64,000 nucleotides of DNA, taken from an uncultured beta proteobacterium. GTDB lineage: Bacteria; Pseudomonadota; Gammaproteobacteria; Burkholderiales; Burkholderiaceae_C. The notes below the pieces were generated by a model. That model did no database searches and was not told the origin of the DNA. It saw only the letters and a program-made list of their open reading frames with translations. Below are positions 17,265-25,823 of this stretch, piece after piece (position 1 is the first letter of the stretch; each line of letters opens with the position of its first letter). Position numbers and translations under genes: made by a program. Where the stretch lies: the NCBI GenBank assembly GCA_903873485.1, contig CAIQOO010000235.1:1-64000 (forward strand), given 5' to 3'.

Positions 17265-17426
17265 CGAACGAGGCTAATGGAACACATCGCGGCGCATCCG
17301 GCCACATCGAATTGCTGACGGAAAACGGCGAAAAAATGCCAACCGACAAGTTGCTCGATATTTCACCGCAGGCACTGCGCATGAGCAGTCCTTTCAACGC
17401 CGGCTACTGGATGACGGCTTAATTCA

Positions 17427-18260
17427 TCAGGGCAGACTTTTTTTTTCGGTGTCTTGCCCCACTGCGGCCAGCGCAACGTATTCCTCAACCGGGACCTCTT
17501 CAGCGCGGCGCTGCAGGTCAAAGCTGCCGCTGAAATTTTTTGCTTCAAGCCAGCGGCCCAGGGTGTGGCGCAACAGTTTGCGCCGCTGGCTGAATGCCAC
17601 CTGCACCAGCTCGCTGAGCAGATGCACATCAAGTGCTGCCGGGTCGGTGCGCGGCACCATCCGCACCACGGCACTGTCAACCCGGGGCGGCGGCACGAAG
17701 CTCTGGGGCGGCACAAACAACACACTGTCCATCGCATAGCGCCACTGCAACATCACGCTCAGGCGCCCATAGGCTGCGGTGGATGGATGTGCCACCATGC
17801 GGTCAATGACTTCTTTTTGCAACATGAAGTGCTGGTCTTCAATCACCGTCACAAACTGCAGCAAGTGAAACAGGATGGGCGTCGAGATGTTGTAGGGCAG
17901 GTTGCCCGCCACTCTGATTTTCATCGCACCCAAGGCACGCGCCACCTGGGCAAAATCCACTTTCAGCACATCCGATTCAATCACCGACAACTGCTCGTGA
18001 CGGCGCAGGCGTTGCGCCAGGTCACGGTCGAGTTCGATCACCGTCAGGGCACCCAGACGCTCTGCCAGTGGCTGCGTCAATGCCGCCAGACCCGGGCCAA
18101 TTTCAACCATGGCCTGACCCGGCCTGGGATCAATCAAATCGACAATGGCCGCAATGATGCTGCCATCGGCCAGAAAATGCTGGCCAAAACGCTTGCGTGG
18201 AATATGCCGAGCCAGTTTCAAGGCCAGGCTCTCAAAGCGGCGGCTCGCGAATTTCGACAT
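17427..18260 (-). CDS. rsmA: 16S rRNA (adenine1518-N6/adenine1519-N6)-dimethyltransferase
   Basis: This is KsgA/RsmA, 277 residues, which dimethylates two adjacent adenosines in the 3' hairpin of 16S rRNA using S-adenosylmethionine during 30S maturation. Signatures are [11 protein letters not shown] at the N-terminus, the SAM motif [25 protein letters not shown], and the catalytic NLPYNIS. The start MSKFASRRF at 18260 gives a 29-base overlap with the 3' end of surA, so the two are translationally linked. It is the third gene of lptD-surA-rsmA; pdxA, which often lies between surA and rsmA in gammaproteobacteria, is absent here. Confidence 0.95.
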   Translation of the reverse strand: MSKFASRRFESLALKLARHIPRKRFGQHFLADGSIIAAIVDLIDPRPGQAMVEIGPGLAALTQPLAERLGALTVIELDRDLAQRLRRHEQLSVIESDVLKVDFAQVARALGAMKIRVAGNLPYNISTPILFHLLQFVTVIEDQHFMLQKEVIDRMVAHPSTAAYGRLSVMLQWRYAMDSVLFVPPQSFVPPPRVDSAVVRMVPRTDPAALDVHLLSELVQVAFSQRRKLLRHTLGRWLEAKNFSGSFDLQRRAEEVPVEEYVALAAVGQDTEKKSLP

Positions 18261-19590
18261 ACGCACGGCCCCGAATATCCTGTGCCCACGCCCGGTAGGC
18301 ATCACCGAGTTTCTTTTCGCGCAGCATGGTGCGCACAGCCTCGCGCTGCTGCTCCGGGTTCAGCGTTGCCTTGCGCCGCTCTTCCAGCGCAATCAGGTGA
18401 ACACCAAACCGCGACAGCACCGGGTCGCTGATCTCGCCCGGGGCCAGCCGGTTCATGGCATCTTCAAACTCGGGGACAAACATGCCGGGGTTGGCCCAGC
18501 CCAGGTCGCCGCCCCTGGCCGCACTGCCGTCCTGCGAATGCTCGCGGGCCAGGCTGGCAAAGTCGGCTTGCCGGGCGAGTACGCGTTTTTTGAAATCTGC
18601 CAGTTTCTGACGTGCCTCCAACTCGCTCAGGCGTGGCCCCGGCACCAGCAAAATGTGGCGCGCCCGACTTTGCGTCACCGCCATGGTGGGCGCATTGGTG
18701 TTGAGTTTTTCCACCACCTTGAGCACATGAAATCCGGCTGGCGAGCGCACCAGCGCGGCCACATCACCAACACCGAGCTGCTGCGTGGCCTGCACGAACA
18801 GTTCCGGGTAACGGCTGGCAGGACGCAGCCCCAACTGGCCACCGTTGGCCACATCCGAGGCTTGCGAAAACTCGCGCACCAGTGCGGCAAAGTCGGCGCC
18901 TGCCTTTGCCCGCTCCAGCGCCCGCTGTGCCCGGCTGCGCAGCGCCTCCACCTGGGCTGGCGTAGCGGACTCTGGCACCGCCACCAGAATATGCGCCAGA
19001 TTGAGTTGCATGGCGTTCGCCTCTGGCACCGACTGCTGCTGTGCCTGGTATTGCGCCACCTCCAGGTCGCTGACCCGCACCCGCGACTCGACATCGCGCT
19101 CGCGCAGCCGCTGCAACAAAATCTGGTCAGCCAGCTCGGCGCGAAATTCCTTCACCGTCTGGCCCTCGCGCACCACCCGGCGGCGCAGTTCGGCCAGATC
19201 AAGCTGGTTTTGCAGGGCAATCGATTGTTCGGCCTGGTCAATCGCCGATTCCTCTGCCCGCAAGCCGGTGTCACGCGCAAACTGCAATTGCGCCTTGCGG
19301 TTGATCAGGTTCTCCAGCACCTCGGCGGCCAGTGCCTGCAGATCGGGCTGTGGCCGGTTTTGCTGGGCAAACTGCTGCAGGGTTCGGGCCATTTCCAGGC
19401 GCACCTGGTTGTTGGTGACAGGCTCCGAGTTGACCACCGCGACAATGAAATCGGCCGGTGTCGGCGCGTCAACCGCTGCGCTGCCAGTGACCGGCGGTTT
19501 GCCCGGCGGGCGCAAACCCTGCGGCTGGGCCGGCATCGCCGCAACCAGCATCAAGGCGGCCAGGGTCAATGTTTTCAGACGGTAAGTCAT
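18232..19590 (-). CDS. surA: Periplasmic chaperone/peptidyl-prolyl isomerase SurA
   Basis: The 452-residue protein has a signal peptide (hydrophobic core ending near AQPQ), a SurA N-terminal chaperone domain (about 45-200), and two parvulin PPIase domains. The second is the better conserved: [62 protein letters not shown]. It escorts unfolded porins and LptD to the Bam complex, so its place between lptD and rsmA makes sense. The ATG at 19590 is used; a TTG at 19599 that would overlap the lptD stop is an alternative. Confidence 0.95.
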   Translation of the reverse strand: MTYRLKTLTLAALMLVAAMPAQPQGLRPPGKPPVTGSAAVDAPTPADFIVAVVNSEPVTNNQVRLEMARTLQQFAQQNRPQPDLQALAAEVLENLINRKAQLQFARDTGLRAEESAIDQAEQSIALQNQLDLAELRRRVVREGQTVKEFRAELADQILLQRLRERDVESRVRVSDLEVAQYQAQQQSVPEANAMQLNLAHILVAVPESATPAQVEALRSRAQRALERAKAGADFAALVREFSQASDVANGGQLGLRPASRYPELFVQATQQLGVGDVAALVRSPAGFHVLKVVEKLNTNAPTMAVTQSRARHILLVPGPRLSELEARQKLADFKKRVLARQADFASLAREHSQDGSAARGGDLGWANPGMFVPEFEDAMNRLAPGEISDPVLSRFGVHLIALEERRKATLNPEQQREAVRTMLREKKLGDAYRAWAQDIRGRAYVEIREPPL

Positions 19591-19595
19591 GGTGT

Positions 19596-21980
19596 TCAAT
19601 CGTAGTTGCTGAATCGGCTTGGTGCAGCGGCAGGCTCACGCAAGTATTGGTAGTTGGGAATGTTGTCTTTGAGGGATTTGAGCGGATTCACGCCGAGCCG
19701 GGAAAAGCCGACAAATTCAAGCTGGAACATGATGCGCTGGGTTGCGGTAATGGTGCTGGTTTGCAGCCGCTCCCACACCATGCGGCCCAGCCAGCAGCCG
19801 GCATCGTACTCAAAACCAAGCACCGAATCGACCAGTTTGCTGTCGTTCATGCTGTAGTTCAGCCGCCCCACGCTGTACCAGCGACCCTCGCCCAGGCCTT
19901 GGCCCGCGCCACGGTATTGCCCGCGATCACCCCATAAATCGCTGACCGGCCACTGCCAGCCCAGATCGAGTTGCTCGCTGGCATCGCGCTGGTAGCGGTA
20001 AGCCACACTCAGCGTGCGGTAGCTGCCCGGGTTGTAGCGCGCGCCCAGGGTGGAGCGCACCGACTGCTCGGTGTTCGGGTTGAACTGCACGGTGCCGTCA
20101 AAACTCCAGCGTGGATCCCAGTTGATGCTGCCACCGAGCAGCAGGTCGCTGATGCGGTCAAGCACCGGCGCGCCGCCCGGCAGGGTGACTTTCTGATCCT
20201 GGAAGCGCAGCCGCTGCGCCACCCCGACGCGCGCCACTTCGGCACCAGTGGCCTGGCTTAAAAACCGGCTGGTCACCCCAATCGTGAGCAAATTGCTGTC
20301 TGAAATGCGGTCGTTGCCAACAAACGCGTTTTCGGAATAAATGGTGGACAAATTGAAATCATTGGCGCCCGAGTCGTAATTGGGCAGCAAGCTCTGGTCA
20401 TGGTAGGGCGTATTGACATAAAACGCCCGTGGTTCGAGCGTCTGGCGCAAATCGCGGCCAAACATCTGCATGTCGCGCTCGAACACCAGGCCACTGTCGA
20501 TGCTCAGTGTTGGCAGCACCCGCGTGAACTGGCTTTCGCCATTGGCCAGTGGCGCATCAAACTGGTAGTTGCTGGCATGAAGCTGCAGCCTTGGCGTGAC
20601 AAATCCGGCCGCCGACTGCCAGGGGCGGCTCACCTGCAGCAGCCCAAACATGCGCCGCGCATTGGGCTGGCCGGTCAGGCTGGCATCTGATTCAAACCGG
20701 GTGAAGTCGGCATCTGCCGACAAATTCAAGCCACCCAGGTCATCGCGCACATAGCGGGTTGCCACCTGCGGCAGCCGGTCGTATGGCGGAATGATGGGGG
20801 CACCGATATCTTGCAAGGTCTGCCATTTCAGCGTGCGCACGGTGCTCGAAAACAGCCCGTTGCGCCAGGCCAGCGTGGCATCGTTGGCCAGCAGGCGCTG
20901 CGTCAGCGAGCCATTGGTGCGGGTGAAGTCGCGCCAGTAGTTGTCGTCGCTGACCCGGTTCAGGCTCAGGTTCAGCGCGATGCCCTGGTCGCTCCAGCCA
21001 CTGGCAAAACTTGCCTGATGGTTCAGGTTCAGGCCCCAGCGACCGGCATCGCTCAGGGTATCGACCGGCATCCAATCGAGCCGCACCGCGCCGGTATAAG
21101 TTGGCTCCAGGTAGCGCAATTCACCGCCCAGATTGAGGCCGCGCTTGCTCATCAGCGTGGGCGTGAAGGTGGCATCGCGGTTGGGCGCAATGTTCCAGTA
21201 GTAGGGCTGCGAAAACTCGGTGCCATTGACGTTGTCAAGCCCAATGGTCGGCGGCAGGAAGCCCGACTTGCGCTGGTCGCTCAGCGGAAAGCTCAGGTAA
21301 GGAATCGGCAACAGCGGCACGCCTTTGAAACTCAGCAGGGCACCCCGGGCCGTGCCGGTGTCTTCTTCGTTGTCGATGCTGATGCTGGTGGCCTTGAGAA
21401 TCCAGTCCGGCAGCCAGTCGGCCCCGGGCAAACGCTGGCAAGTGGTAAAGCTGGCGTTGTAAATCACGGCCCGCTGGTCATCCAGAAAATCAACCCGATC
21501 TGCCTGACCGTGCGCTTGGTTTCTTAGAAAATGATAAGTCGGCTGGCTGAAAAAACCCTCAAACGCATCGACTTGCAGTTCCAGCAACGGGCCTTCATAG
21601 ACATTGCCGGCACGGTTGATGCGCACATGGCCGCGCGCTTTGGCCAGATCGGTGGGTTGGTCATATTCCAGCCGGTCGGCCTTGATGACCAGGTCGCCCT
21701 TGCGCAGCATGGCCCGGCCATCAATGACGGTTTCCCGGTCTGAGCGACCGGTGATGCGGTCACCGGTGACAAAAATCGGCAAAGCCGGGCGTACTGCAGG
21801 GTCAATACGTTCTTGCAACACCGCACTGTCCTTGAGCGGCACGGTACTGCTGGTGTTCTGCTGGGCCTGCCCGGCCAGCGGCAACAGCAACACACCGACC
21901 GTCCGGAAAGCCGACCAGCATGACCAAGCCGGGAAAACTCTGATGGCAGCAGCAGCGTCAAGCTTGGTCAAAAAGCGCAT
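19596..21980 (-). CDS. lptD: LPS-assembly outer-membrane protein LptD
   Basis: The 794-residue protein begins with a signal sequence (ending around GQAQQN). An OstA/LptA-like beta-jellyroll follows (VTGDRITGRSD, DLVIKADRLEYDQPTDLAKARGHVRI), then the LptD beta-barrel with FSQPYYWNIAPNRDATFTPTLMSKRG and GLNLGGELRYL. With LptE it inserts lipopolysaccharide into the outer leaflet. The C-terminal motif FQLEFVGFSRLGVNP is typical. It leads the operon lptD-surA-rsmA and is divergent from amgK with 86 bases between starts, so both promoters must lie there. Confidence 0.95.
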   Translation of the reverse strand: MRFLTKLDAAAAIRVFPAWSCWSAFRTVGVLLLPLAGQAQQNTSSTVPLKDSAVLQERIDPAVRPALPIFVTGDRITGRSDRETVIDGRAMLRKGDLVIKADRLEYDQPTDLAKARGHVRINRAGNVYEGPLLELQVDAFEGFFSQPTYHFLRNQAHGQADRVDFLDDQRAVIYNASFTTCQRLPGADWLPDWILKATSISIDNEEDTGTARGALLSFKGVPLLPIPYLSFPLSDQRKSGFLPPTIGLDNVNGTEFSQPYYWNIAPNRDATFTPTLMSKRGLNLGGELRYLEPTYTGAVRLDWMPVDTLSDAGRWGLNLNHQASFASGWSDQGIALNLSLNRVSDDNYWRDFTRTNGSLTQRLLANDATLAWRNGLFSSTVRTLKWQTLQDIGAPIIPPYDRLPQVATRYVRDDLGGLNLSADADFTRFESDASLTGQPNARRMFGLLQVSRPWQSAAGFVTPRLQLHASNYQFDAPLANGESQFTRVLPTLSIDSGLVFERDMQMFGRDLRQTLEPRAFYVNTPYHDQSLLPNYDSGANDFNLSTIYSENAFVGNDRISDSNLLTIGVTSRFLSQATGAEVARVGVAQRLRFQDQKVTLPGGAPVLDRISDLLLGGSINWDPRWSFDGTVQFNPNTEQSVRSTLGARYNPGSYRTLSVAYRYQRDASEQLDLGWQWPVSDLWGDRGQYRGAGQGLGEGRWYSVGRLNYSMNDSKLVDSVLGFEYDAGCWLGRMVWERLQTSTITATQRIMFQLEFVGFSRLGVNPLKSLKDNIPNYQYLREPAAAPSRFSNYD

Positions 21981-22066
21981 GGGACAGGTGGGATGGCGAA
22001 CCTATGGGGAAGATGGACAACGGGCCAGGCCCGGCCTGGCGACCGGGTTTGTAGAATGGATTATCC

Positions 22067-23152
22067 ATGAGCCAAGCCCCCACACCCCAATTTCCCTTGA
22101 TGCCAGACATTGCCTGGCCTGATTCCGCCCGTGCCGCGCAATTCGGCGCCTGGCTGGCGCAGACCGCGCCGCCCCACGCACTGCACCCCGGCACGCTCAG
22201 GCTGGCCAGCGCCGACGCCAGCTTCAGGCGTTATTTCCGCATTGATTCAGGCAACGGCAGCCGCATCATCATGGATGCACCGCCGCAGCAGGAAAACTGC
22301 CAGCCGTTTGTCAAGGTGGCCCAGTTGATGGCTGCATCCGGGGTGCTGGCCCCCAAGGTGCTGGCCTGGGATCAGGCACAGGGTTTCATGCTGCTGACCG
22401 ATCTGGGTGACCAAACCATGCTGCAGGTCATCGACTTGCACAATGCCAGTGCCAACCTGCCGCTGTACCTGCAGGCGGTGGATGCACTGCTGGCCTGGCA
22501 ACTGGCCTCGCAACCCGATGTGTTGCCGCCCTATGATGAAGCGCTGCTGCGCCGCGAACTTGAACTGTTTCCCGAGTGGTACCTTGGGCGGCACAAGGGG
22601 CTGACAGTGGCTGGCGAGATGCGCCAGACGCTGGACCAGGCCTTTGGCCAGATCATCGCCAGCAACCTGGCGCAACCCAGCGTTTATGTGCACCGTGATT
22701 TCATGCCGCGCAACCTGATGAAGTCAAAAAATCCCGGCGACGCTGTGGGCGTGCTGGACTTTCAGGACGCAGTCTATGGCCCGATCACCTATGACATCGC
22801 CAGCCTGATGCGCGATGCGTTTTTGAGCTGGGACGAAAGCTTTTGCCTCGATGTCACGGTGCGCTACTGGCAGCAGGCACGCCAGGCCGGGCTGCCGGTG
22901 GGCGATGACTTTGGCGAGTTTTACCGGGGTGTGGAATGGATGGGCTTGCAGCGGCATCTGAAAGTGGCCGGCATTTTTGCCCGCCTGACGCTGCGTGACG
23001 GCAAGCAGCAGTACCTGGCCGACACGCCGCGCTTCATCGGCTACATCCGCGCTACCTGCGAGCGCTACCGCGAACTCAAGCCGCTGCTGCGGCTGGTGGA
23101 CCAAGCCGAAGGCATCGCGGTCGGCAGCGGCTACGCCTTTGGCCGGATTTGA
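22067..23152 (+). CDS. amgK: Anomeric N-acetylmuramate/N-acetylglucosamine kinase-like phosphotransferase
   Basis: The 361-residue APH-fold kinase shows ASADASFRRYFRI (the phosphate-binding loop of this group), a catalytic HRDFMPRNLM with Asp, and VLDFQDAVYGPITYDIASL with the metal-binding Asp. AmgK phosphorylates MurNAc and GlcNAc at C1 in a cell-wall recycling route that bypasses de novo UDP-MurNAc synthesis and causes fosfomycin tolerance. Its divergent position next to lptD is the usual proteobacterial context. The partner uridylyltransferase gene murU, normally directly downstream, is not in the window; a dispersed repeat and an unrelated A/T-rich gene follow instead. Assignment to AmgK rather than another APH is good but not certain. 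Confidence 0.82.
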   Translation: MSQAPTPQFPLMPDIAWPDSARAAQFGAWLAQTAPPHALHPGTLRLASADASFRRYFRIDSGNGSRIIMDAPPQQENCQPFVKVAQLMAASGVLAPKVLAWDQAQGFMLLTDLGDQTMLQVIDLHNASANLPLYLQAVDALLAWQLASQPDVLPPYDEALLRRELELFPEWYLGRHKGLTVAGEMRQTLDQAFGQIIASNLAQPSVYVHRDFMPRNLMKSKNPGDAVGVLDFQDAVYGPITYDIASLMRDAFLSWDESFCLDVTVRYWQQARQAGLPVGDDFGEFYRGVEWMGLQRHLKVAGIFARLTLRDGKQQYLADTPRFIGYIRATCERYRELKPLLRLVDQAEGIAVGSGYAFGRI

Positions 23153-23500
23153 CCTGCATGGCAGCGCAAATTCGCTTCAACTGCACCGGGCACCCTTCAG
23201 TGCCACTGCTTGCCAAATTCTCCCTGTCGAACGCGGGGGACCCCTGTTTTTATGATCAAATTGGCCTCCAGACCTTATGGGACAAGCGCAAGCAGCTATG
23301 TTTTTTGTAGTAACCAAGGCATTTCGTCAGATTCCTGCGGGCCGGTCTTTGCAAGGGCTGGAGTCCTGTTTTGCCGATAAGATCAACGCCGCCGGATCAA
23401 CCGGAGCAATGCAGTTCTGTCCAAAGCCTTGCATGCTGGATTTAACTCAATTCAACACTTGGGTCGTGCCAAGTTTGATACCAATAAACTGGAGATGAAC
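23153..23500. other. Intergenic region after amgK
   Basis: About 350 bases without a gene I can support. It holds dispersed repeat copy D (23251-23315) and the ribosome-binding site GGAG at 23491-23494 for the next gene. The rest shows no clear structure. murU would be expected here by synteny. Confidence 0.55.
23251..23315 (-). repeat. Dispersed repeat, copy D
   Basis: Inverse orientation: the complement reads CATAGCTGCTTGCGCTTGTC and CCATAAGGTCTGGAGGCC, with ends ACTACAAAAAACATAGC and ATTTGATCATA, matching copy C in order and spacing. It lies ~100 bases after the amgK stop. Confidence 0.75.
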
Positions 23501-25699
23501 ATGAATATGGAAAAATTGATTGAATTAATGAATAAAATTGAAAATCCAGGCACGTTTTCGGTCGGGGGTCAATTAAGTTCCCTGTCGCCTGGGCTTAAAG
23601 TCAAGGGCTTTGGCATGGTTTCCTTGCCGATCATGCCGGTGCAAGCGCAGATGCTGATTCAACTCGGCGATCAAGCTCCTTATGGCCGAGGCGAGGATAC
23701 GCTGGTTGACACGCAGGTGCGCAAAGTCTGGCAAATTTCGGCTGAGAATTTTGAGATAAGCAACGCGGAATGGCTGGAAGCTTTTCAGAAGTCAATTGAC
23801 AAAATGGGAAAGCAACTGGGCCTGGAAGGCTGCAAAATCAATTTTGAACCCTATAAGTTGCTGGTTTATGAAAAGGATTCATTTTTTATTTCACACCGCG
23901 ATACCGAAAAAATTCCAAACATGTTTGCCACGCTGGTGATCAATCTGCCGTCAACCCATCAGGGTGGGGATTTGATTGTCAGCCACGGCGGGGAAAGTAA
24001 AACCTATTCGTCTGAAAATAATGATGGCCTGCATCCTGACTTTGTGGTTTTTTATGCCGATTGTTATCACGAGGTCAAACCGGTGACTGATGGATATCGT
24101 ATTTGCCTGATCTACAATTTGGCGATTGCCGATCGAAAACAGCAGCCAAGCCTGACCCAACAAGTCAAGCTGGGCGAGAAGGTAAGCCAATTCATTCAGC
24201 AATGGAAACAGGATCCGCAAGAAAAACCGATATTGACTTATTTGCTGGACCATGCGTATTCAGAAAAAAATATTTGCATGGATAATCTTAAAAATGGGGA
24301 TTTTTCCAAGGCTTCTGTGCTGCTCGATGCTGCCGAAAAAAGTGACTGCCAGGCTTATCTGTGCTTGGTGACTTATTATAGAAGCAGTTATGGCGATGTG
24401 TCTTATGGACATAACCGTTATCATAAGTATGATTATGACGATGACGATGCGGATGAAAGCAGTTTCGAAGAATGTGATGTCAGTGAAGAAGAAATTTATG
24501 CTAATTCCTTTTCAACGCCAAAAGGCGAAAACACCACCATTGAAAAGATAAGCCTCGAAGAAGAGGATCTGCTTGCCCGCATTCCCTTGTTGGAGGGAGA
24601 AGGGCGGGAGTGCAGCATTTCCGAGGCAACCGGCAATGAAGGTGCCACGAAAGACCTTTGGTACCATCGTGGCGCGGTGATCATCTGGTCGCCTGATGAT
24701 ATTTTTGAAGTGATTGAAAAAACCCACGGACGTTATAAAGCGGTCTTTTTCAAGAATTGCATTCAGAAAAATAAGCTGTCTGCTGTCAATCGAAAAAAAA
24801 TCGCTCAGTTGGCCAGCACGATTATTGATCAATTGCCCCGTGAAGATATCTCCGATGAGCTGATTGTTCTGGGAGATATTGAACTGTTCAAGAAATTGCT
24901 GCATCGGCAAATGAAGGGGTATGGTTTTGAGAATGTTGACAAGCATGTATTTTTGAAAATTGCCGATTATTGTGGCTGGCAAACGATTGAGCCGGAAGTC
25001 CAGCCCTATTTAACCCAGCAACGTGATGCCATCAAATGGCTGAATGCCTTGTTATTCCTCGAAAATCTTTCTGGGGAAGGTCGGGCGATGGTAAAAAAAT
25101 GGACGCTGGCGCTGTTGCAATCCAGTCAAGAAACCCGTTCACTGCCAAAGGACATCACGACTGTCATTGAAATGGTCGCCTTGCTGAATCTCGATGCCCA
25201 TGCTGATGCCATGATGGCACTATTGTCAGAAGAAAAACATCCCTTTTTCAACCTGAATATCTATGGACCTGCATTGCTGAAGGCCATGGACCATTTGCGC
25301 GGCCATCAGTACAATGCCGCGATCATGAACAAGTTTGTTGCACAGGCTTGTCAATGGATTAAAAATGATTTTCCTGAAGCGCCAAAAAAACCCGAGAGTC
25401 AATCTCGCGAGGGCCGCTTGAAGTGCAGTTGTTCATTTTGCAAGCAAGTCAATCAGTTTTTGCCTGATGCAGAAAAGAAAGAAATCATTTTTCACAAGAC
25501 TTTAAAAAGAAACTTGATGCATATTGAAAGTGAAATTGCAAATAGTGGTGTCGATCTTGCCATTTCCATCGTTAAGGTGGCCCCCAGTTTTGATGGCATT
25601 TGCACCAAGAATCAAAAGAGCCACAATGCAAAACTGCAATCCTATAATGCCGCGCAAAAAATGCTGCAAGATTTGCAGACTGGCATGGATGCCGGGTAG
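23501..25699 (+). CDS. Large 2OG-Fe(II) oxygenase-domain protein, unknown role
   Basis: The 732-residue protein has a prolyl-4-hydroxylase-type double-stranded beta-helix core (about 95-215). The Fe ligands appear as FFISHRDTEK (His132, Asp134) and CYHEVKPVTDGYRICLIYNL (His190, with Arg200 for 2-oxoglutarate), separated by MFATLVINLPSTHQGGDL. Residues 215-732 match nothing I know. They include a very acidic linker (DYDDDDADESSFEE, about 315-335) and, near 642-647, a CSCSFC cluster that could bind metal, followed by DGICTKNQKSH. The start at 23501 is set by GGAG six bases upstream. The gene is visibly richer in A/T than its neighbours, suggesting horizontal acquisition. Such long proteins are known mostly from fungi and scattered bacteria; the substrate is unknown. 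Confidence 0.7.
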   Translation: MNMEKLIELMNKIENPGTFSVGGQLSSLSPGLKVKGFGMVSLPIMPVQAQMLIQLGDQAPYGRGEDTLVDTQVRKVWQISAENFEISNAEWLEAFQKSIDKMGKQLGLEGCKINFEPYKLLVYEKDSFFISHRDTEKIPNMFATLVINLPSTHQGGDLIVSHGGESKTYSSENNDGLHPDFVVFYADCYHEVKPVTDGYRICLIYNLAIADRKQQPSLTQQVKLGEKVSQFIQQWKQDPQEKPILTYLLDHAYSEKNICMDNLKNGDFSKASVLLDAAEKSDCQAYLCLVTYYRSSYGDVSYGHNRYHKYDYDDDDADESSFEECDVSEEEIYANSFSTPKGENTTIEKISLEEEDLLARIPLLEGEGRECSISEATGNEGATKDLWYHRGAVIIWSPDDIFEVIEKTHGRYKAVFFKNCIQKNKLSAVNRKKIAQLASTIIDQLPREDISDELIVLGDIELFKKLLHRQMKGYGFENVDKHVFLKIADYCGWQTIEPEVQPYLTQQRDAIKWLNALLFLENLSGEGRAMVKKWTLALLQSSQETRSLPKDITTVIEMVALLNLDAHADAMMALLSEEKHPFFNLNIYGPALLKAMDHLRGHQYNAAIMNKFVAQACQWIKNDFPEAPKKPESQSREGRLKCSCSFCKQVNQFLPDAEKKEIIFHKTLKRNLMHIESEIANSGVDLAISIVKVAPSFDGICTKNQKSHNAKLQSYNAAQKMLQDLQTGMDAG

Positions 25700-25823
25700 C
25701 TTGCTCCATTCAAGACAGCTTCTGTCATGCAAAAAATATGCCCTGTTTCAGGCCGTCCGCCCATGCAAGCCTGGTGCAAGGCGGCTGGTGCTGAATTGGC
25801 GCTTTCTGATTCTGTGTCACGCC

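Noticed and set aside
18145-19605. 486-codon plus-strand frame opposite surA and rsmA
   Set aside because: It is the complement of two confidently identified genes, and its composition (Arg/His/Gln) marks it as a shadow.
25524-25823. 100-residue N-terminal extension of the cNMP/CBS protein
   Set aside because: It overlaps the 3' end of the oxygenase gene in another frame and is not part of the cNMP-binding fold.
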